A DNA stretch of 64,000 nucleotides from Hoeflea sp. 108 (lineage in GTDB: Bacteria; Pseudomonadota; Alphaproteobacteria; Rhizobiales; Rhizobiaceae). Both the position numbers and the translations under genes were made by a program. The notes beneath the pieces were generated by a model, which saw nothing but the letters and a program-made list of their open reading frames with translations, was not told the DNA's origin and did not search any database. Of the stretch, positions 52,923 to 62,700 are shown in pieces. Where the stretch lies: positions 2,420,839 through 2,484,838 of the forward strand of contig NZ_KB890024.1 of assembly GCF_000372965.1 (NCBI RefSeq), in the 5' to 3' direction. Numbering within the stretch: position 1 is the stretch's first letter; the number at the start of each line of letters is the position of its first letter.

Positions 52923-54152
52923 ATGGCGAACGAGAAATCAGCGAACCGTATCCTGGTGGCCGGCACCGGCCCCGTCGGGCTGATCTCGGCGCTGGCTTTC
53001 GCCGATGCCGGCTTCGGCGTTCTGCTCGCCGGCCCGCCCGCGCGAGCCGACGACGGCCGCACCACGGCCCTGATGGTGCCCGCGCTGAAGGTCCTGGAGC
53101 GGATTGGCGTGCTGGGTGCGCTGTCGGCAGATGCCGCACCACTCAAGGTCATGCGCATCGTCGATGGCACCGCACGCCTGATCCGCAGCCCCATCGTCAC
53201 CTTCCGTGCCGGCGAGATCGGCGAGGATCACTTCGGCTACAATTTCCAGAATCGCGTCCTCAACGCCGTGCTCGAACAGGCAGTTGCCCACCATCCCGAT
53301 ATCGAATGGCGCCGGGCGCTGGTTGAAGGCTGGACGCTTGAGGGCGATCATGTCACCGCTGCCCTTTCGGACGGCACGACTGTCGTTTCGCCGCTGGCGG
53401 TTGCCGCCGACGGCCGCAATTCGCCGGCGCGCATGGCTGCCGGCATTTCCGCCAGCGCGCGCGCTTTGCCGCAATCGGCGCTGGTGCTGAATTTTGCCCA
53501 TACGCGCGACCACGGTTTCACGTCGACGGAGTTCCACACCGAAACCGGCCCGTTCACGGTGGTGCCGCTGCCTGGCCGCCGATCGAGCCTCGTCTGGGTG
53601 CTGCGTCCGGAAACGGCGCGCGAATTCGCCGGGCTCGACAACGATGCGCTTGCCCAGCGCGTCGAACGGCAGATGCAATCGATGCTCGGGCGCGTCACCA
53701 TCGACAGCGGCCGCCAGATCTACCCGCTGTCGACCTCGCTGCCCGCTCGCTTCGCCCAGAACCGCGTCGCACTGGTCGGCGAGGCTGCCCATGTCTTCCC
53801 GCCCATCGGTGCCCAGGGGCTCAATCTCGGCATCCGCGACGTCGACCAGCTCGTTGAGACTGCCCTGCACCATGCGGCCGATCCGGGCGCGCCGACGGCG
53901 CTCAAGGCTTATGACGCGGCACGCCGGCCCGACATCCTGGCCCGCACCAGTGCCGTCAACCTGCTCAACATGTCGCTGCTTTCGGACATGCTGCCCGCCC
54001 AGCTCGCCCGCGGCCTTGGCCTCAACGTTCTGGGTGGCTTCTCCCCCATCCGCGCCTTCTTCATGCGTGAAGGCCTGCGCCCGGGCAGCGGCTTTTCGGC
54101 CATCGCCTCATCGCTGCGAGCGACGCGCCGCATCGGTGTATCGAGCGAATAA
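52923..54152 (+). CDS. UbiH/UbiF-family FAD-dependent monooxygenase
   Basis: This 409-residue class A flavoprotein hydroxylase has the dinucleotide motif GTGPVG near 14, NRVLNAVLEQ near 110 and the family-specific GEAAHVFPPIGAQGLNLGIRD near 287 that binds FAD. It is likely one of the ring hydroxylases of ubiquinone biosynthesis, which in alphaproteobacteria vary in number and regiospecificity. It diverges from pcs. Confidence 0.87.
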   Translation: MANEKSANRILVAGTGPVGLISALAFADAGFGVLLAGPPARADDGRTTALMVPALKVLERIGVLGALSADAAPLKVMRIVDGTARLIRSPIVTFRAGEIGEDHFGYNFQNRVLNAVLEQAVAHHPDIEWRRALVEGWTLEGDHVTAALSDGTTVVSPLAVAADGRNSPARMAAGISASARALPQSALVLNFAHTRDHGFTSTEFHTETGPFTVVPLPGRRSSLVWVLRPETAREFAGLDNDALAQRVERQMQSMLGRVTIDSGRQIYPLSTSLPARFAQNRVALVGEAAHVFPPIGAQGLNLGIRDVDQLVETALHHAADPGAPTALKAYDAARRPDILARTSAVNLLNMSLLSDMLPAQLARGLGLNVLGGFSPIRAFFMREGLRPGSGFSAIASSLRATRRIGVSSE

Positions 54153-54205
54153 GGTCGGAGGTCATCCGAAAAATCGGCCCGTCCGACAGGACCTGGCTGG
54201 GGGGC

Positions 54206-55168
54206 TCAAGGGAAAAGATCGGGCGGCAGAACGCCGTGCCGGATCAGGTAGAGCAGCCCGGTAACGGTCAGAACCGACAGACAGGTGGTGACGAGCACAC
54301 TGGCCGAAGCACGCTCGACCCAGACGCCGTATTGCTGGGCGATGACGAACACGTTCGTCGCCGTCGGCAAGGCGGCCATCAGCATGGCAGAGTAAACCCA
54401 GACCGGTGAGAAATTGCCAATCCAGCTCAGCACGACATAGCAAAGCAGCGGGTGCACGATGAGCTTGAGCAGCGCGATCGGCACCATCTCGTGTGGAACG
54501 CGTTTCAAAGGCCTGAGCGCCAGCGTCACGCCCATGGCAAACAGCGCGCAAGGGGCTGCCGCCCGCGACAGATATTCGAGGAAGCGCTCGACCGGCACCG
54601 GCGCGCGGAACTCGAAGTAGGCAGCGAGAACGCCCACCGCCGTCGCGATGATGAAGGGATGGAGGGCGATCTTCCTGACGACATCGGCCGCCACGCCCAA
54701 AGGTGGGCGCGGTTCGTCGCCGGCCAGCGCCATCATCATCGGCGCTATGGTGAAATGCATGATGTTTTCGAAACAGAAGATCAGCGCCACCGGCACCGCC
54801 GCTTCCTCGCCGAAGGCCAGCAGCGCCAGGCCGGGGCCCATATAGCCGATGTTGCCATAGGCCGAGGCCAGCCCCTTGATGGTCGATTCGGCAATCTCGC
54901 CGCGCCCCTTGATGAAAGAAGCGGTAAACATGATCGCGAAGATGACGAAGGTCGAAAACACTGCGCCTGATATGTAGGCCCACTCGGTCAGGCGCTCGAA
55001 CGGCGTCTTGGCCAGCAGCTGGAAGAACAGCGCCGGCAGCGCGACATAAACGATGAAGGTCGTCATCCAGCCGAGCGCTTCGAGCGGCTGGCGGGTGATG
55101 CGCGCCACCACGAAGCCCATGAAGATCAGCCCGAAGAACGGCAGGACCAGACCGATCACGTCCGACAT
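54206..55168 (-). CDS. AEC-family (auxin efflux carrier-like) transporter
   Basis: This 320-residue membrane protein has about ten predicted hydrophobic helices. It starts MSDVIGLVLPFFGLIFMGF and has the family block TIKGLASAYGNIGYMGPGLAL near 98. Members of the AEC family move organic acids such as malate or malonate. The C-terminal half shows the repeated helical arrangement with PTATNVFVIAQQYG. It is oriented convergently with the UbiH-like gene. The substrate is unknown. Confidence 0.88.
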   Translation of the reverse strand: MSDVIGLVLPFFGLIFMGFVVARITRQPLEALGWMTTFIVYVALPALFFQLLAKTPFERLTEWAYISGAVFSTFVIFAIMFTASFIKGRGEIAESTIKGLASAYGNIGYMGPGLALLAFGEEAAVPVALIFCFENIMHFTIAPMMMALAGDEPRPPLGVAADVVRKIALHPFIIATAVGVLAAYFEFRAPVPVERFLEYLSRAAAPCALFAMGVTLALRPLKRVPHEMVPIALLKLIVHPLLCYVVLSWIGNFSPVWVYSAMLMAALPTATNVFVIAQQYGVWVERASASVLVTTCLSVLTVTGLLYLIRHGVLPPDLFP

Positions 55169-55420
55169 CAGCGCTTTCCCGATCGAGATTGGTTGGGCCG
55201 CAGCAAAAAAAGCGACGCGAAGGGCAAATATGCCCTCGGCCGTATCGCGTCGCTTTGCCGCCCGTCAAGCGCCACACCATTGAATTGCTTGCCTTGCTGC
55301 TCCAAATAGGAGCCGACGAAGCGTGTTGTGCCGGAAACCTCCCGCTCCGGATCTGAAATACGTCTTAAGTATCTGATTTCGCGTAGTGCTCTAAGAGCAT
55401 GCGCGACCATGGTGACCAGC

Positions 55421-55744
55421 ATGAAGACGGCGAAATTCTCGATCGGCCAGGTGGTGCGCCACCGTGTGTTTCCGTTTCGCGGCGTTATTTTCGACGTCGA
55501 CCCAGAATTCGCCAACACCGAGGAATGGTACGAGGCGATTCCGGCGGCGGTGCGCCCACGCCGCGACCAGCCCTTCTACCACCTGCTCGCCGAGAACGCC
55601 GAGACCGAATATGTCGCCTATGTCTCGGAACAGAACCTGCTCGAGGACAGCTCAGGCGAGCCGGTCCGCCATCCGCAGGTGAAGGACTATTTCGACAAGA
55701 TGCCCGACGGACGTTACGCGCTCAAGTCGACCATCAGCCACTGA
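55421..55744 (+). CDS. hspQ: Heat shock protein HspQ (YccV/hemimethylated-DNA-binding domain)
   Basis: This 107-residue protein reads AKFSIGQVVRHRVFPFRGVI at the start, then DPEFANTEEWYEAIP, RPRRDQPFYHLLAEN and VAYVSEQNLLED, typical of HspQ. In E. coli HspQ is a specificity factor for the Lon protease and affects DnaA. An ATG at 55,409 is an alternative start. A strong bidirectional terminator follows. Confidence 0.9.
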   Translation: MKTAKFSIGQVVRHRVFPFRGVIFDVDPEFANTEEWYEAIPAAVRPRRDQPFYHLLAENAETEYVAYVSEQNLLEDSSGEPVRHPQVKDYFDKMPDGRYALKSTISH

Positions 55745-55803
55745 ACCAGCCATGACGGGCGACGGGCCGAGTTCGGATTCCCGCCAACAGCGGCTGCGCA
55801 ACA

Positions 55804-55831
55804 AAAAAGCGGGGTCAAAGCCCCGCTTTTT
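55804..55831. terminator. Bidirectional terminator
   Basis: The arms AAAAAGCGGGG and CCCCGCTTTTT with a 6-nt loop separate convergent hspQ (+) and the ialB-like gene (-). Confidence 0.88.
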
Positions 55832-55853
55832 CAATTCCGGTCTTCGCCCGGGA

Positions 55854-56486
55854 TCAGTTGGCCGTCTTGGCCTTGTCCTGCTCTTCCTTGAGCTTCTTGG
55901 CGAAGTCCTGATTGTTCTTGGAGACGAACTCCTGGAGCTTCTTCTGGCGATCTTCCAGGTCCGACTGCTTCATCGGCTCGCCATCATAGGCGCCAGTGAA
56001 GCCAGCGAGCGAAACCTTAATCGGGTTCTGCTGGTTCTGGAAATTGACCGAGGTCAGAGTCAGGTCGGTGCCCTTCTTGAAGGAGCCTACGAGCTGGTCG
56101 GTGAGCGCGATCTCGGCAACGCAGCGATCCGGGAAGCAGATCACGTAGTCGAGCTTCTGGGCCTTGCCGGCGTCGACCTGCAGTCCGATCCCCGGAGGAA
56201 TGAGACGGCCGCTCGGCACGGTGACCTGGAACACCTTACGATTGACCTTGCCCTTGAGCTCGATCATCGAAATGCCGGTGACCAACTGGCCGTTGGAAGC
56301 GGTAAGGATGTTCTGCACGTTGCAGATGTCCACGTCAGCCTGCTTGGAGCAGGCCTTGAACCAACCCTGCGGGACCTGCTGCTGCTGCGCGGCCGCGGGC
56401 GACAGCGTCGACGCCACCAAACCGGCGACACCTGCCGCCAGGATGGAAAGACGGAAACCGTCGAAGTTCTGGTTCGTGATCTTCAT
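55854..56486 (-). CDS. Invasion-associated locus B (IalB) family protein
   Basis: This 210-residue secreted or periplasmic protein has a signal sequence ending near residue 33 (SPAAAQQQ). Four conserved cysteines lie at 46, 55, 117 and 122 (KACSK, DICN, VICFPDRC), as in IalB of Bartonella. The C-terminal 50 residues are highly charged (LEDRQKKLQEFVSKN onward) and likely form a coiled helix. GAGAGG before the ATG supports the start. In free-living relatives the role is unclear. Confidence 0.9.
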   Translation of the reverse strand: MKITNQNFDGFRLSILAAGVAGLVASTLSPAAAQQQQVPQGWFKACSKQADVDICNVQNILTASNGQLVTGISMIELKGKVNRKVFQVTVPSGRLIPPGIGLQVDAGKAQKLDYVICFPDRCVAEIALTDQLVGSFKKGTDLTLTSVNFQNQQNPIKVSLAGFTGAYDGEPMKQSDLEDRQKKLQEFVSKNNQDFAKKLKEEQDKAKTAN

Positions 56487-56715
56487 GAAATCCTCTCAAA
56501 CAATCCCGGAACCGGCCCCGGAGCCGTGTGTCGACGCTACCTGTTGGGCAAATGAGGCAACAGCATGACTTCGCCGCGCGTGTTACACTGCCGCGCGGCC
56601 TGAATCCAGCCCGCAACAACGCATTTCTTGTGTTCTGAGCCGGCGATGGACTGCCCGCATCAGGCTGCGCTACGCTTCGAATCATCAAGCTACCCTGAAT
56701 TCGTGGAGAATCGTC

Positions 56716-58536
56716 GTGAGACGCACTCTTTCGCTGCTGGCAGCCGTTGCCGCGACCGCCCTTTTTGCCCCGCACACGGCATATGCCGAGCCCGTCCACG
56801 GCATTTCCATGCATGGCCAGCCGGCCCTGCCCCAGGATTTCAAGAACTTCCCTTATGCCAATCCCGATGCGCCCAAGGGCGGCAAGATCACCTATTGCGT
56901 CATCGGCAGCTTCGACAATCTCAATCCGTTCATCATAAAGAGCTTGCGCACCACCGCGCGCGGCATGATCGACACGATCTACGGCAATCTGGTCTTCGAA
57001 TCGCTGATGCAGCGCAGCGCCGATGAGGCCTTCAGTATCTATGGCCTCATCGCCAAGTCGGTCGACATCGACCCGGAGCGCAAATGGATCGAGTTCAACA
57101 TCGATCCGAATGCCAAATGGTCCGACGGTCAGCCGATCACGCCCGACGACGTCATCTTCACCTATGAGGTCTATACGGAGAAGGGCCGCCCGCCCTATTC
57201 CGACCGAATGTCCAAGATCGAGAAGATCGAAAAGACAGGCGATCTCAGTGTCCGCTTCACCTTCAACGACCAGGCCGACCGCGAATTTCCGCTGATCATC
57301 GCGCTCACGCCGATCGTGCCGAAGCACTTCTTCAACAAGGAGACGTTCGACCAGACGACACTGAAGCCGATCATCGGCTCCGGCCCCTACATGGTCGGCG
57401 AGATCAAGCCCGGCGAGCGCATCGTTTTCAAGCGCAACCCCGAATATTGGGGCCGCGACGTGCCGGCCAAGCGCGGCTTCGACAATTACGACCAGATCAC
57501 CATCGAATATTTCCTCAACACGAACGCCCTGTTCGAAGCCTTCAAGAAGGGCATTTGCGACACCTACACCGAGGCCGATCCGGTCAAGCGCGAGCGCGGT
57601 TTCGATTTCCCCGCCTACAAGAACGGCGACATCGTCGCTGAAACCTTCAAGAGCGGGCTGCCACCCGTCGTCACCGGCTTCATGTTCAACACCCGCCTGC
57701 CGAAATTCGCCGACCCCGTCGTGCGCCAGGCCCTGGGCATGCTCTATGACTTCGAATGGGCCAACCGCAACCTGTTCGCCGGCAAGTATGAGCGCACCGT
57801 CAGCTTCTGGCAGGGAACCGAACTTTCCGCCTATGACAGGCCTGCCAGTGACAAGGAAAAGGCGCTGCTCGCGCCGTTCCCTGGTGCCGTTCGTCCCGAC
57901 GTCATGGACGGCACATGGAGGCCGCCGGTTACCGATGGCTCCGGCCAGGACCGCGCTGCGCTGAAGGCCGCCTTCGACCTGCTCAAGGGCGTCGGCTACA
58001 AGCTGCAGGGTGGCAAGATGCTCGACAAGCAGGGCCAGCCGCTCGCCTTCGAGATCCTGACCTCGTCGGACGCCGAGCAGAAGCTGGCGGCCATCTATCA
58101 ACGCACCCTTGAAAAGCTTGGCATCGCCGTGACCATCCGCGCGCTCGAGGCCGACCAGATCCAGTCGCGCAAGCAGAACTTTGACTTCGATGTGCTGATC
58201 GGCGTGACCGGCTTCACCGGCACCTTGTCGCCGGGCATCGAGCAGATCGGCCGCTGGGGTTCGTCTTCGGCCAACAAGGAAGGCTCGTTCAATCTCGCCG
58301 GCGTTGCCAATCCAGCGATCGACGCCATGATCGAGACCATGCTCAAGGCGCGCGAGAAGGAGGATTTCGTCGCCGCCGTGCGCGCACTCGACCGCCTGCT
58401 GATCTCTGGCAACTACATGGTGCCCATGCAGCACAACTCCGATCAGTGGCTCGCTTTTGCCAAAAGGCTGAAACATCCGGAAAAGACCCCCATATTCGGT
58501 TATCAGTTGCCGGTCTGGTGGAGCCAGGGCGGCTAG
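56716..58536 (+). CDS. Extracellular solute-binding protein family 5 (YejA-like)
   Basis: This 606-residue periplasmic peptide-type binding protein has a signal peptide ending near residue 25 (HTAYAEP). The mature protein starts HGISMHG and has FKNFPYANPDAPKGG, as in YejA or microcin-C-type binding proteins. NIDPNAKWSDGQPITPDDVIFTYE is the family-5 core. The start is a GTG at 56,716 with GGAG 8 nt upstream. No permease follows in the window. The ligand is probably an oligopeptide or related compound. Confidence 0.9.
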   Translation: MRRTLSLLAAVAATALFAPHTAYAEPVHGISMHGQPALPQDFKNFPYANPDAPKGGKITYCVIGSFDNLNPFIIKSLRTTARGMIDTIYGNLVFESLMQRSADEAFSIYGLIAKSVDIDPERKWIEFNIDPNAKWSDGQPITPDDVIFTYEVYTEKGRPPYSDRMSKIEKIEKTGDLSVRFTFNDQADREFPLIIALTPIVPKHFFNKETFDQTTLKPIIGSGPYMVGEIKPGERIVFKRNPEYWGRDVPAKRGFDNYDQITIEYFLNTNALFEAFKKGICDTYTEADPVKRERGFDFPAYKNGDIVAETFKSGLPPVVTGFMFNTRLPKFADPVVRQALGMLYDFEWANRNLFAGKYERTVSFWQGTELSAYDRPASDKEKALLAPFPGAVRPDVMDGTWRPPVTDGSGQDRAALKAAFDLLKGVGYKLQGGKMLDKQGQPLAFEILTSSDAEQKLAAIYQRTLEKLGIAVTIRALEADQIQSRKQNFDFDVLIGVTGFTGTLSPGIEQIGRWGSSSANKEGSFNLAGVANPAIDAMIETMLKAREKEDFVAAVRALDRLLISGNYMVPMQHNSDQWLAFAKRLKHPEKTPIFGYQLPVWWSQGG

Positions 58537-58608
58537 TTCCGCAAATTTCTGGGATCAGCGGGCCATGGCCGTCATGCCGCGCCCGCGAGCCTACACAAGG
58601 ACCGTCTC

Positions 58609-59280
58609 ATGACCGAACAGAACAAGCTCACCATCGATGTGGTTTCGGATGTCGTCTGCCCGTGGTGTTTCCTGGGCATGCGCCGCCTGCAAAGCGCGCT
58701 TGCGGCAGTGCCCGACACCGACGTCGAGGTGCGCTGGCGCCCCTTCCAGCTCGACCCGACGATCCCGCCCGAAGGCAAGGAGCGCAAGGCCTACATGCTG
58801 GCCAAGTTCAATGACGAGAACCGGCTCAGGCAGGCCCACGCCAATCTGGTGACGCTCGGCGCGGTCGAAGGCATCTCGTTCGACTTCGAGGCAATATCAG
58901 TCGCTCCCAACACGCTCGACGCCCACCGGCTGATCCGCTGGGCCGCAGCATCCGGCGAAGGCGTCCAGAACAAGCTGGTGAGCACGCTGTTCAGCTACTA
59001 TTTCGAGCAGGGCAAGAACATCGGCGACCACGGCACCCTCGTCGAGGCCGCTCGCGAAGCCGGCATGGACACCGCGGTCGTCGAAGCGCTGCTTTCAACC
59101 GACGCCGATCGCGACGAGGTTTCCACCGAGATCGTCACCGCCTCGCGCATGGGCATCACGGGCGTGCCGTGCTTCCTGCTCGAAGGCAAGTACGCCGTCA
59201 TGGGCGCCCAGGACACAGCCACCCTCGCCGACGCCATCCGCCAGGTCGCAGCCGAAAAAGCCGGCGAGCTGCCGAACTAA
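58609..59280 (+). CDS. DsbA-family oxidoreductase (FrnE-like)
   Basis: This 223-residue thioredoxin-fold protein has the CPWC active site (Cys17, Cys20) in DVVCPWCFLG and the cis-Pro segment GITGVPCFLLEGKYAVMGAQ near 183. No signal peptide is visible, so it acts in the cytosol, as FrnE-type proteins do. AAGGA upstream supports the ATG. The gap to the binding-protein gene is 72 bp. The partner is unknown. Confidence 0.9.
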   Translation: MTEQNKLTIDVVSDVVCPWCFLGMRRLQSALAAVPDTDVEVRWRPFQLDPTIPPEGKERKAYMLAKFNDENRLRQAHANLVTLGAVEGISFDFEAISVAPNTLDAHRLIRWAAASGEGVQNKLVSTLFSYYFEQGKNIGDHGTLVEAAREAGMDTAVVEALLSTDADRDEVSTEIVTASRMGITGVPCFLLEGKYAVMGAQDTATLADAIRQVAAEKAGELPN

Positions 59281-59378
59281 ATATGATCACCGAAGGGGGT
59301 GATTGGACCGCCGGCTGAGCCTGCTGCCGGCTCAGCCCGTTTGCCCCCGGGCCAGATCAGCAGTTGGCCTGTCCCGCG

Positions 59379-59397
59379 TCCTTCGACAAACTCAGGA
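59379..59397. repeat. Short palindromic repeat, copy 1
   Basis: The sequence is TCCTTCGACAAACTCAGGA, matching the reverse complement of copy 2 at 17 of 19 positions. It belongs to a small dispersed repeat type common in alphaproteobacterial intergenic DNA (recalled, not searched). Confidence 0.55.
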
Positions 59398-59674
59398 CAA
59401 CCGCCGGCGGCTCTGCTGCCAGTCTCGTCCGACAAATGGCAACCAGTAGCGCCTTGCCCCCCGTCATCTCGGCCTCGTAGCGAGCAAAGCGAGTGCAGAG
59501 TGTCGGGAGCCATGTCGTGACATCAACGAAGGCGAAACCGACCCCGAATGACATGCCAACGCTGTGGCAAGCCACGCGACCGGGAGGCCCCAGGTTCTGG
59601 GGATGCGCAGGCGCGCTGCCCCCTTAATGAAGCCGAAAGCGCTCAGAGATTGGCGGCAGCACCGCCGCTCCTCA

Positions 59675-59693
59675 TCCTGAGCCTGTCGAAGGA
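59675..59693. repeat. Short palindromic repeat, copy 2
   Basis: The sequence is TCCTGAGCCTGTCGAAGGA, inverted relative to copy 1. It lies just after the mfd stop codon and could serve as a weak 3' hairpin. Confidence 0.55.
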
Positions 59694-59707
59694 TGCATGA
59701 CCGCCGA

Positions 59708-62700
59708 TCAGGCCACAGCCAGCTTCGCCAGCTGCGTCATGATCACGGCGGAACCCGCCAGACGCTTCTCGGCATTCGGCCAGTCGCGCGCAAACACCAC
59801 CGAGTGGTCCGGCCTGATCTTGGCCAGCGATCCCTGCTCGGCGATGTAGCGCACGAGGCCCGCCGGGTTGGCGAACTCGCGCTTGCGGAACTGCACCACC
59901 ACGCCCTTCGGCCCGGCGTCCAGCTTCTCGACATTGGCCTTGCGGCACAGCGCCTTGATGAAGACGATCTTGAGCAGATGCTTGACCTCGTCGGGCAGTG
60001 GCCCGAAACGGTCGATGAGCTCGGCGCCGAAACCGTCGATCTCCTCGGTGTTTTCGAGGTCGCCGAGACGACGGTAGAGCGCCAGCCTGAGCTGCAGGTC
60101 GGGCACATAGCTTTCCGGGATCATGACCGCGGTGCCGACGGCAATCAGCGGCGACCAGCCCGTATCGATCTCCTCGCCGCTGCCGCGCAGTTCCGCCACC
60201 GCCTCTTCCAGCATCTGCTGGTAGAGCTCGAAGCCGACCTCCTTGATATGGCCCGACTGCTCCTCGCCAAGCAGATTGCCGGCGCCGCGGATGTCGAGGT
60301 CGTGACTGGCGAGCTGGAAGCCCGCGCCCAGCGTGTCGAGCGATTGCAGCACCTTCAGCCTGCGGTCGGCGGTGTCCGTCAGCTTGCGGTTGGCCGGCAG
60401 CGTGAACAGCGCATAAGCACGCACCTTGGAACGGCCGACACGCCCGCGCAACTGGTAGAGCTGGGCGAGGCCGAACATGTCGGCGCGATGCACGATCAGC
60501 GTGTTGGCGGTGGGAATGTCCAGGCCCGATTCGACGATGGTCGTCGACAACAGCACGTCATACTGGCCGTCGTAGAAGGCGTTCATGATGTCGTCGAGTT
60601 CGCCGGGAGGCATCTGGCCGTGCGCAACGGCCACCTTCAGCTCCGGCACCGATTCCTGCAGGAACTGGTGGATCTCGCCGAGATCGGCGATACGCGGCAC
60701 GACATAGAAGCTGTGGCCGCCGCGATAGCGCTCGCGCAGCAACGTCTCGCGGATGACTAGCGGGTCGAAGGGCGAAATGAAGCTGCGCACAGCCATGCGA
60801 TCCACCGGCGGCGTGGCGATCAACGACAGCTCGCGCACGCCGGTCAGCGCCAGTTGCAGCGTGCGTGGGATCGGTGTCGCCGACAGCGTCAGCACATGCA
60901 CGTCACTCTTGAGCTCCTTCAGGCGCTCCTTGTGCTTGACGCCGAAATGCTGCTCCTCGTCGATGATCAGAAGTCCCAGGTTCTTGAACTCGATCGACGA
61001 GCCGAGCAGCGCATGCGTACCGACGACGATGTCGACAGTGCCCTCCGCGATGCCCTTCTTGGTCTCCGCCAGCTCCTTGGTGCCGACCAGGCGCGAAGCC
61101 TGGCGCACATTGATCGGAAGGCCGGCAAAGCGCTGCGAGAACGTCTTGAAATGCTGGCGCGACAGCAGCGTCGTCGGCACCACCACCGCCACCTGGAAAC
61201 CTTCCATGGCGGCAATGAAGGCCGCGCGCAGCGCAACTTCCGTCTTGCCGAAGCCGACGTCGCCGCAGATCAGGCGGTCCATCGGCTTGCCGGCGCCAAG
61301 ATCTTCCATCACCGCATCGATGGCGCCCTGCTGGTCGTCGGTCTCCTCGTAAGGGAAGCGCGCCGCGAACTCACCATAGACGCCGTCGGGCGGATTCATC
61401 GCAGGCGCCTCGCGCATCTGCCGCTCGGCCGCGAGCTTGATCAGCTGGCCGGCCATTTCGAGCAGGCGGCGCTTGAGCTTGGCCTTGCGCGACTGCCAGG
61501 CACCACCGCCCAGCTTGTCGAGCGTTGCTTCCGCCGAATCCGAGCCGTAGCGCGACAGAAGCTCGATGTTCTCGACCGGCAGGAACAGCCGGCCATCGCT
61601 GGCATAGTGGATTTCAAGACAATCATGTGGCGCGCCCACCGCCTCGATGGTCTTCAGCCCGACGAAACGGCCGATACCATGGTCGGCGTGAACGACTATG
61701 TCGCCCGCCGACAAGGCCGAAGCCTCGGCGATGAAGTCGGCGGCGCGCTTGCGCTTCTTCGAACGACGGATCAGGCGGTCGCCAAGGATGTCCTGCTCGG
61801 CAACGAACACCAGGTCGCCGGCCTCAAAGCCGGACTCGATCGGCAGGACAGCAAGGCCCGCCTCGCCCGGCTTCAGCGCCTCGACGCCAGCAAGGCTTTC
61901 GACCCGCTTGAGATTGCCGAGATTATGCTCCTCGAGAATCTGCGTCAGACGGTCGAGCGAGCCTTCCGTCCAGCCGGCCACGACCACGCGCCGCTTGGCC
62001 GCGCGCTGATCGGCGATGTGACGCGCCACCACGTCGAACACGTTGGCGTTGGGGTCGGCCCGCTCCTCGGCAAAGCTGCGGCCGGCATGCGAACCGGCAT
62101 GCAGCACCCTGCGCCCACTCGAAAAGGGTGTATCGAACGGTGTCAGCTCCGCATTGGCCTGGTCTGCCAGCGCTGCCGCCACCTCGTCCGGCGACAGATA
62201 CATCAACCCGGGCGCGACCGGCTTGTAGGGCACCGCATCCTTGATGCCGCTGCCTTCTGCCTGCTTGCGACGCGCCTCGTAGTGGTCGAGGATCAGCGCA
62301 TGGCGCTCGCTCATCGCCTCGCGTGCCAGATGGTCGAAGACCACGGGCGCATCAGGCAGATACTCGATCACCGTCTCCATGTGCGGATAGAAAAACGGCA
62401 GCCAGTGCTCCATGCCGGCGAAGCGCCGGCCCTCGGAGACCGCGGCATAGAGCGCATCGTCGCGCGATGGCGCGCCGAAGGCATCGATATAGCTGCGGCG
62501 GAACTTGCTGATCGTTTCCGGCGTCAGCGCCACCTCGCTCATCGCCTGGAGCACGACCGAATTGCGGCTGCCGGTTGTGCGTTGCGTCGCCACGTCGAAG
62601 GCGCGGATCGTCTCCAGCGTGTCGCCGAAGAAGTCGAGGCGCAACGCATCGGCAGCGCCCGGCGCGTAGAGATCGAGAATACCGCCGCGCACGGCGAACT

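Larger units (their letters stand above)
59281..59707. other. 427-bp intergenic region with two inverted short repeats
   Basis: A 9-bp perfect inverted repeat (GGCTGAGCC 59,313-59,321 and GGCTCAGCC 59,329-59,337) may terminate the DsbA-like gene. Two copies of a short dispersed-type repeat face each other: TCCTTCGACAAACTCAGGA (59,379-59,397) and TCCTGAGCCTGTCGAAGGA (59,675-59,693). No gene is supported; the small frames here translate the repeats (for example LSLSKD). Confidence 0.55.

Noticed and set aside
59281..59707. Small open frames between the DsbA-like gene and mfd as genes or a pseudogene
   Set aside because: They run through short inverted repeats (peptide LSLSKD and similar), lack ribosome sites and show no family motif.
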